Source: Ceratopteris richardii
Taxonomy: Eukaryota > Streptophyta > Polypodiopsida > Polypodiales > Pteridaceae
Length of the DNA: 64,000 nucleotides
NCBI GenBank assembly: GCA_020310875.1
Contig: CM035423.1
Coordinates: 133,512,696 to 133,576,695, forward strand
Direction of reading: 5' to 3'
Positions within the stretch are counted from its first letter, which is position 1; every line of letters begins with the position of its first letter. The notes under the pieces are model-generated. The model worked only from the letters and a program-made list of their open reading frames with translations, made no database searches and was not told the origin of the DNA. Both the position numbers and the translations under genes were made by a program. Positions 58,000-64,000 of the stretch are shown piece by piece.

Positions 58000-59679
58000 G
58001 TGTACATATGTATGCATGTATATGTATGTGTGTATATGTATGTGTATGTATATGTATATGTGTATGCATGTGTATTTGTGCATTGTGTATGCATGTGTAT
58101 TCGTGCATTGTGTATGCATGCATACATATATATGCATGTGTATGTATGTGTGAATGTTTGTGGCCAGGTATTATGCATATATGTATATGTATGTATATGT
58201 ATGTATATGTATGTATATGTATGTGTGTGTATGCATGTGTATGTGTGTATGCATGCATGTGTGTATCTATATGTGTGTATGTATATATAAGTACATATAT
58301 GTGTGTGTATGTGTATGTGTATGTAGGTGTATATGTGAGTGTGTGTATGTGTATAAGCATGTATGTATGCATATGCATGTGCATTATGTATGCATATGTA
58401 TGCATGTAAGTACGTATGTATGCATATGCATATGCATTATGTATGCATATGTATGCATGTATGTGTATGTGTGTGTGTGTCTCTATGTGTGTGTATGTGT
58501 GTGTCTATGTGTGTATGTGTGTGTCTATGTGTGTATATACGTGTGTATCTATATATATGTGTCTATATGCATGTGTACATGTGTGTAAATGTGTGTGGAT
58601 GTGTGTATGTGTGTCTGTATGTGTGTATGGGTTAGTGTGTATGTGTCTATGTGTGTGTATATGTGTGTGTGTGTCTATGTGTGCATGTGTGTGTGTGTCT
58701 ATGTGTGTATATATGTGTCTGTGTATGCATGTGTATGTGTGTGTGTAAATCTGTGTGTATATGTGTGTGTATGTGTGCGTATGTGTGTATATGTGTCTAT
58801 GTGTGTATGTGTGTGTATGTGTGTGTGTATGTGTGTGTATGCATGTATGTATGCATATGCATGTGGATTATGTATGCAAATGTATGCATGTGTGTGTATG
58901 TGTGTGTATGCATGTAACTATGAATGTATGCATATGCATATGGATTATGTATGCATATGTATGCATGTATGTGTATGTGTGTGTATGTGTCTCTATGCGT
59001 GTGGATGCATATATGTGCGTGTATGTCTCTATGTGTGTGTATGCATATATGTGTGTGTATGTGTCCATGTGTTTGTATGTATGTGTGTGTGTATGTGTGT
59101 GTCTCTATGTGTGTATGTGTGTGTCTATGTATGTATATACGTGTGTATCTGTATATATGTGTCTATATGCATGTGTATGTGTGTGTGTAATTGTGTATGT
59201 GTGTGTGTAATTGTGTAAGTGTGTAAGTGTGTAAGTGTGTAAGTGTGTATGTGTGTGTGTGTGTGTATTTGTGTATGTGTGTGTAAGGGTGTATGTGTCT
59301 ATGTGCGTATGTGTGTGTGTATGTGTGTGTGTATCTATGTGTATATGTGTGTGTGTATGTGTGTGTGTATGTGTGTATGTGTGTATGTGTGTGTTTATGT
59401 GTGTGTTTATGTGTGTATATATGTGTGTGTATGCATGTGTATGTGTGTGTGTAAATCTGTGTGTATATGTGTGTGTGTAAATCTGTGTGTATATGTGTGT
59501 GTATGTGTGTGTAAGTGTGTGCAAGTGTGTGTAAGTGTGTGTAAGTGTGTGTATGTGTGTGTATGTGTGTGTATGTGTGTGCATGCATGTATGTATGCAT
59601 ATGTATGCATGTAAGTATGTATGTATGCATATGCATTATGTATGCATATGTATGCATGTATGTGTATGTGTGTGTGTAT
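58000..59679. repeat. TGTATG/TGTGTA array, 1.7 kb
   Basis: Almost uninterrupted GTGTATGTGTG-type units, mostly alternating pyrimidine-purine. The complementary strand carries the ACATAC sense seen at 36400-37950. The Copia LTR at 59680 starts directly in it. Long Cys/Val/Met or His/Thr ORFs here are artefacts. Confidence 0.95.
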
Positions 59680-60056
59680 TGTCACGAGGAAGGAGATAAG
59701 GAAGAGAGCTCACACATGCACTCTCACTCTCAAGGAGAAGCACACACACAGATTGCGACAAGGAAGAATGATTTTCTTCTTCTTTCTCTATTACATAAAA
59801 AGGAATGTACAAGAATGACCTAAAAACAAGAATACAACAAGTGCAATATATAAAGATCAGTACATAAGGAAAAATTTAATGTCCGCAAATGAGTGAGCTG
59901 GCAAACAAATGTGCCATCACTCTCGATAGATAAATCCAATAAAGCTCAATGAAGTATCCCTGACATATACCGGCGTGACCATTATACATGTCAGAGAAAC
60001 GAAAAACTGATACACGTCATCTTGGATCATCACATGTTGAGCTTGATATTTCAACA
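59680..60056 (-). mobile_element. 3' LTR of the third Copia element
   Basis: 377 bp, TGTTGAAATA...CTCGTGACA on the minus strand, next to a polypurine tract. It interrupts the TGTATG array; the flanking five bases are TGTAT (59675-59679). The other LTR is beyond the right edge. Confidence 0.85.
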
Positions 60057-61264
60057 CTCCCCCTCAAGCTCAATGCCATATCCTGTAATCCAAGCATCTC
60101 CCAAAACTTCTTCAACTTCTCATCTCCAAGTGCTTTGGTGAAAATATCAGCAACCTGCTCATCTGTTCTCACATAAACAAGATCAATATCACCTGCTAAT
60201 ACCTTCTCTCTGATGAAGTGATAATGTACCTCGATATGCTTTGTTCTAGCATGGAAAACATGATTCCGTGCTAACTGTATGCTGCTAAGATTATCGCAAT
60301 AAATAGTGATAGTCTTTCCCACTTCCATACCTAAATCTGCAAGTAGCATTTCTAGCCATGATGCCTCACATGCTGCCATTGCAACACCTCTATACTCAGC
60401 CTCTGTACTCGACAAAGCAATAGTGGGTTGCTTCTTGTTGCTCCATGTAACAGTTGCACTCCCAAGTGAGAATAGAAAACCACTAGTAGATCTTCTATTT
60501 GGAATGCTACCAACCCAATCTGCATCGGTGTATCCATAAACCTAGAAATCTACACCAGCCTCATAAAACAATGCATGATCCAAAGTAGCACCCACATAAC
60601 GTAGAGTGCACCTCAGAGCATCCAAATGTGGCTTCCTAGGAACCTGCATAAACTGACTTTCAAGTCCAACAGTGTAGCTTAGATCAGGCCTTGTAATTGT
60701 GAGATATATAAGACTTCCCACAATTTTCCTGTACATAGTAGCATTTTCCAATGCTTCACCTGATGTAGTATCCAACTTCAAATTCTGATCTAATGGCATA
60801 GAAATTGGCTTACAATCAGCCACACCATACTTTTGTAGCATATTCAAGGCATATTGCCTTTGCAGCATCCATATACCTGTTTCTGTATGTATAAACTCAA
60901 TGCCCAAGAAATAACACATCACACCAAGATCTTTCATGTCAAATTCTTGCATAAGAAGTTGCTTTACCTCTTTGATGCTTCCTTCATTATCACCACCTAC
61001 AATCAGGTCATCAACATAAATAGCCACAATAATGATGCCATCATCAGCCTTCCTTGCATATAGTGAGTGATCTGCATCACACATAGAAAACCCAATGTTG
61101 GTTAAGTAATCAACAATCCTTGCATGCCATGCACGAGGGGCTTGCTTCAGCCCATACAAAGCCTTTTGCAACCTGCAAACATATTTTGGATGCTTTGAAT
61201 CTTCATATCCTTGTGACTGGTCCATATATATCTTCTTCCTGTAACTCACCATGTAGGAAAGCAT
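60017..61264 (-). pseudogene. Copia RT and RNase H (third element)
   Basis: One frame interrupted by a single TAG at 60542-60544 (probably from CAG). It contains KALYGLKQAPRAWHARI, AIYVDDLIVGG (YVDD intact), LGIEFIHTETGIWM, DADW, ALSSTEAEYRG and ARTKHIEVHYHFIREKV. The C terminus reads through the polypurine tract (60057-60072) and 40 bp into the LTR. The N-terminal part of the RT is in another frame (61203-62102). Confidence 0.85.
60057..60072 (-). other. Polypurine tract of the third Copia element
   Basis: GAGCTTGAGGGGGAG on the minus strand, directly before TGTTGAAA. It lies within the pol reading frame. Confidence 0.85.
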
Positions 61265-62102
61265 TCTTCACATCCATCTGATGTAAATTCCATCCTTTTG
61301 CTATAGCTAATGCAACAAGTGTTATGACAGTAGACATTTTAGCTACAAGGTTGAATGTTTCCTCATAATCAATGCCATATGTTTGTGCATATCCTTTAGC
61401 TGCCAATCGTGCTTTATACGTGCTTATGCTACCATTAGCATTATGCTTTACCTTGTAAACCCATTTGCAGCCTATGGGTTTCTTTCCTTGTAGCAATGGA
61501 ACCAGCTTCCATGTATCATTTCCATAAAGTGCAGCCATCTCCTCATCCATGGCTTTTTCCCAATCTGCAATTCCAATTGCATCTTCAAAGCAAGAAGGTT
61601 CAACATCTTGTATTACCTTTGTCATGTAGGCACAATGACAAGCCATATAACTGTCATACGTCAATCGTTGCATTGAATTCCGCATCCTCCCAAACCTTCT
61701 TGGTCCTGGGTCACTTCTCCTTGTATCATCTGCATGTGCCCTTCTTACTCCTGGAGTCTTCACAGAGGGAAGTCCAAGTTCCTCATCAAGACTCTTTTCT
61801 GAACCGCTTGAATCTCCATCAACGTCTTCAAAAATTGCACATGTTTTATGACCTGCAGAAAGCTTTTCTTTACCTTTCTTGGATGTATTTGATGAATTTG
61901 CTGGATTGAAATTTCCACGCAATCTTCCACTCCATGGATTTGAGTTGGAACTATTGCTTGATGATGCATCTGGTCCACTCAAAACTTGAGATTCTGCACT
62001 TGATCTTTCATCATTTTCTTTGTCATTTGGTTCAAGATTCAGTCCTTCTTTGGCATCTGCATAGAAGCTTGAGATTTCATCAAATACCACATCTCTGCTC
62101 AC
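61203..62102 (-). pseudogene. Copia integrase C-terminal region and RT start
   Basis: 299 codons: a Ser/Asn-rich linker, then the start of RT (DWEKAMDEEMAALYGNDTW, GCKWVYKVKHNANG, YKARLAAKGYAQTYGIDYEETF, MDVKNAFLHGELQEE). It overlaps the next frame at 61203-61264; a one-base frameshift near 61225 joins them. Confidence 0.82.
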
Positions 62103-62104
62103 CT

Positions 62105-62850
62105 TTACCTATTGTGTGAGTGGGTTATAACATTTATATCCCTTTTGCTCAAGGGAGTATCCAATGAAGACACACTTTTCTGCTTTTGTACATATGCAAT
62201 ATAGCCAAAAACTTTCATATGTGATAAGTTTGGCTTTTTACCTATAAACTTCTCTTCAGGTGTAACTTGATGTACAACAATAGTCGAAGTTTTGTTCATG
62301 ATGTATACAACAGTATGTACAACTTCTGCCCAATAACAATGAGGCATATTCTTCTCAACCATCAAGGCTCTTGCTGTTTCTGCAATATGTGTATCTTTGC
62401 GTTCAGCAACGCCATTCTGTTGTGGTGTGTACCTGCATGAAAACTGATTCCATGATAGAACTCATTTGACATGTATTCACCTCCTCCATCAGATCTTAAT
62501 GTCTGAATGTACTTCCCTGTCTGGTTTTCCACCATAGCTTTAAAATTCTCGAAGTGAGTGAACACCTCTCTCTTCTCTTTCATGAAATATACCCATACTT
62601 TGCGTGTATGGTCATCAATGAATGTAACATAAAATCTGCAACCGCCCATAGATGTGGTCTTTGCTGGACCCCAAACATATGTATGTACTACTTCTAGTAC
62701 ATTCTCACTAACATGCTTGTCATGTGGAAATGATGCTCTTAACTGTTTACCAAATTGACATGCTGCACATACCTTTTGCATTTTTGCAACTTTGAAATTT
62801 GGTAGTCCATGGACAATCTCCTTTGACTGCATCAATTTCAGCCTTTGCAA
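62105..62850 (-). pseudogene. Copia integrase (third element)
   Basis: 62362-62850 has CAACQFGKQ (HHCC end) and the catalytic core: VVHTYVWGP, where the first catalytic Asp of the usual HTDVWGP is Tyr, then FIDDHTRKVWVYFMK and LRSDGGGEYMSNEF. The third motif region is frameshifted (near 62440). 62105-62365 continues with CYWAEVVHTVVYIMN and KPNLSHMKVFGYIAYV. It is inactive. Confidence 0.8.
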
Positions 62851-63995
62851 GTTTGCATGTCCAATGTTGGTGCCACATCTCTATATCTGCAATAACTCCT
62901 GCACCTTTTGCAAACATGGCTGCATTCATTTCAGGAATCTTCACATTTAAGGTGAACATCCTACCCACTTTGTTTCCTTTGGCAACCAATCGTCCATCCT
63001 GCTTGTACTCTTCTACATATAATCCATCAGCATTGAACCTGACTTGTAATCCCTGGTCAACCATTTGTCCAATAGAAACCAGTTTCTTTGTTATATATTG
63101 GAACATGCAACACATCAGCAAGATGTTTTACCTTTCCATCCTCCGTCGATAGTGCTATGTTTCCTGTATGCTCAATAGGATGTGATGTGTCATCACCTGT
63201 TTCAACATATCCAGGAACTGGCAATTTTTGCAAAGTACTAGACCATTCCACATGACTGTTCATGTGATTTGAAGCACCTGAATCAACATACCAAACATTA
63301 TCATTTGATTTTGAAACACCAGCAGACATCGTATTCATCATGTGATGTTGAACCATGAACAACTTCTCAGAATCATTTGCACTTGTGGATGCATAGTTAT
63401 TCTGCTGCCTTCTGTTATTTTGATTCTTCAACCTCCAATCACATTCAAAGTGTCCAGGTTTACCACAATTCCAACATCCTTTAATGTCATTACCTGAATC
63501 ATTTCTTTGGAAATTTCTGCAGCCTCTTTGGCTCCCCTTGCCTCGAAACTGTCCTCTTCCTCCTCCATGATTCTGTTGTTGACTTTGGTCTTGGTTACTA
63601 TTTCCTCTTCCACTTCCAAAACCTCTACCTCTGCCTCGTCCTCTACCAGAGTAGAATACCTGCTCAGAACTAGATTTTCCTTGGGAGTTTGAATCCTCAC
63701 CAAGATTCTTTTCTTCAATAATCAGCATAGATACCAAATCATCAAAATTCGGAATATTTTCCCTGGTCTGTGTAGAAGTTTTGAACTGCTTATATGTAGC
63801 TCCTAAACCACGAAGACACACTTCCACCTTATCATCATCATCTATATTCACGCCAGTAGATGCAAGTGACTCACATATGCTTTTGATTTTCAAGGTGTAT
63901 TCACTTACCGACATGCTCTTCTTCTCCAATGTATGCAGCTCGTTCTTGAGTTGCAATTTCTGTGCCTTTGTATTGGTCTCATACAATGTGACCAA
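62747..63995 (-). pseudogene. Copia Gag, protease and GAG-pre-integrase (third element, runs off the edge)
   Basis: 63057-63995 gives the Gag end (SLASTGVNIDDDDKVEVCL), a long Gly/Arg-rich segment (GRGRGRGFGSGRGNSNQ), the CCHC knuckle CWNCGKPGHFEC and the protease site YVDSGASNHM. It shifts frame near 63090 into 62747-63121 (GLQVRFNADGLYVEEY, MWHQHW...), the part before the integrase. The Gag start is beyond 64000. Confidence 0.82.
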
Positions 63996-64000
63996 ACTGT

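Noticed and set aside
58000..59657. ORFs up to 209 codons in the TGTATG array
   Set aside because: Same artefact, open in many frames on both strands.

Overview
The window is repeat-rich nuclear DNA of a land plant. Evidence: plant-type Ty1/Copia and Ty3/Gypsy retrotransposons, initiator-Met-tRNA primer sites, a CACTA/EnSpm DNA transposon with a TNP2-type transposase, U2-type GT-AG introns and very long CATACA/TA microsatellites. I see no bacterial, phage or organellar genes and no convincing host gene. The species cannot be fixed from the sequence; a large-genome plant, perhaps seed-free, is only a guess.

Region 1 (1-16039) is one old LTR element (called 'element A' here) with about 1.9-kb LTRs. 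Its 5' LTR runs off the left edge. A primer site matching the 3' end of plant tRNA-Trp follows, then a Gag-like ORF and, in the same frame, a long acidic ORF of unknown function. No protease, reverse transcriptase or integrase is visible, so it looks non-autonomous. An old solo LTR (2786-10430) splits its coding region. That solo LTR was later split by a full-length, apparently intact Copia element (3372-9607) of the same LTR family, with 909-bp LTRs that I read as identical and a GCTAT target duplication.

Region 2 (16040-21757) is mostly degenerate sequence ending in a minus-strand LTR with a primer site. Region 3 (about 22.4-28.8 kb) is a plus-strand Gypsy element with an unusual N-terminal ORF, several zinc knuckles, protease, RT with YVDD, RNase H and a truncated integrase; it is broken by stops and frameshifts. 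Region 4 (28.8-35.75 kb) holds an LTR-like promoter region, a deleted Gypsy remnant, another LTR-like promoter region, a Copia LTR plus gag fragment, and a Gypsy gag fragment.

Region 5 (35755 to about 59.68 kb) appears to be a CACTA transposon. It has a CACTACAAG terminus at 35755, short GT-AG-bounded exons on the minus strand (38.3-38.9 and 57.3-57.95 kb), a decayed TNP2 transposase on the plus strand (51-55.8 kb), and kilobase-scale alternating purine-pyrimidine arrays that change strand between its left and right parts. A minus-strand Gypsy element (40.4-50.88 kb) lies inside it, and a Copia LTR lies in that element's 3' LTR. Region 6 (59680 to the end) is the 3' LTR and broken gag-pol of a third Copia element that continues past the window.

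The most unusual signal is a tRNA-like module with Pol III A- and B-box matches. It lies in the U3 part of two diverged members of one Copia LTR family, in the element's own orientation and 150-170 bp upstream of the TATA box. A fourth copy stands in a similar position upstream of a TATA box at 29.3-29.6 kb.
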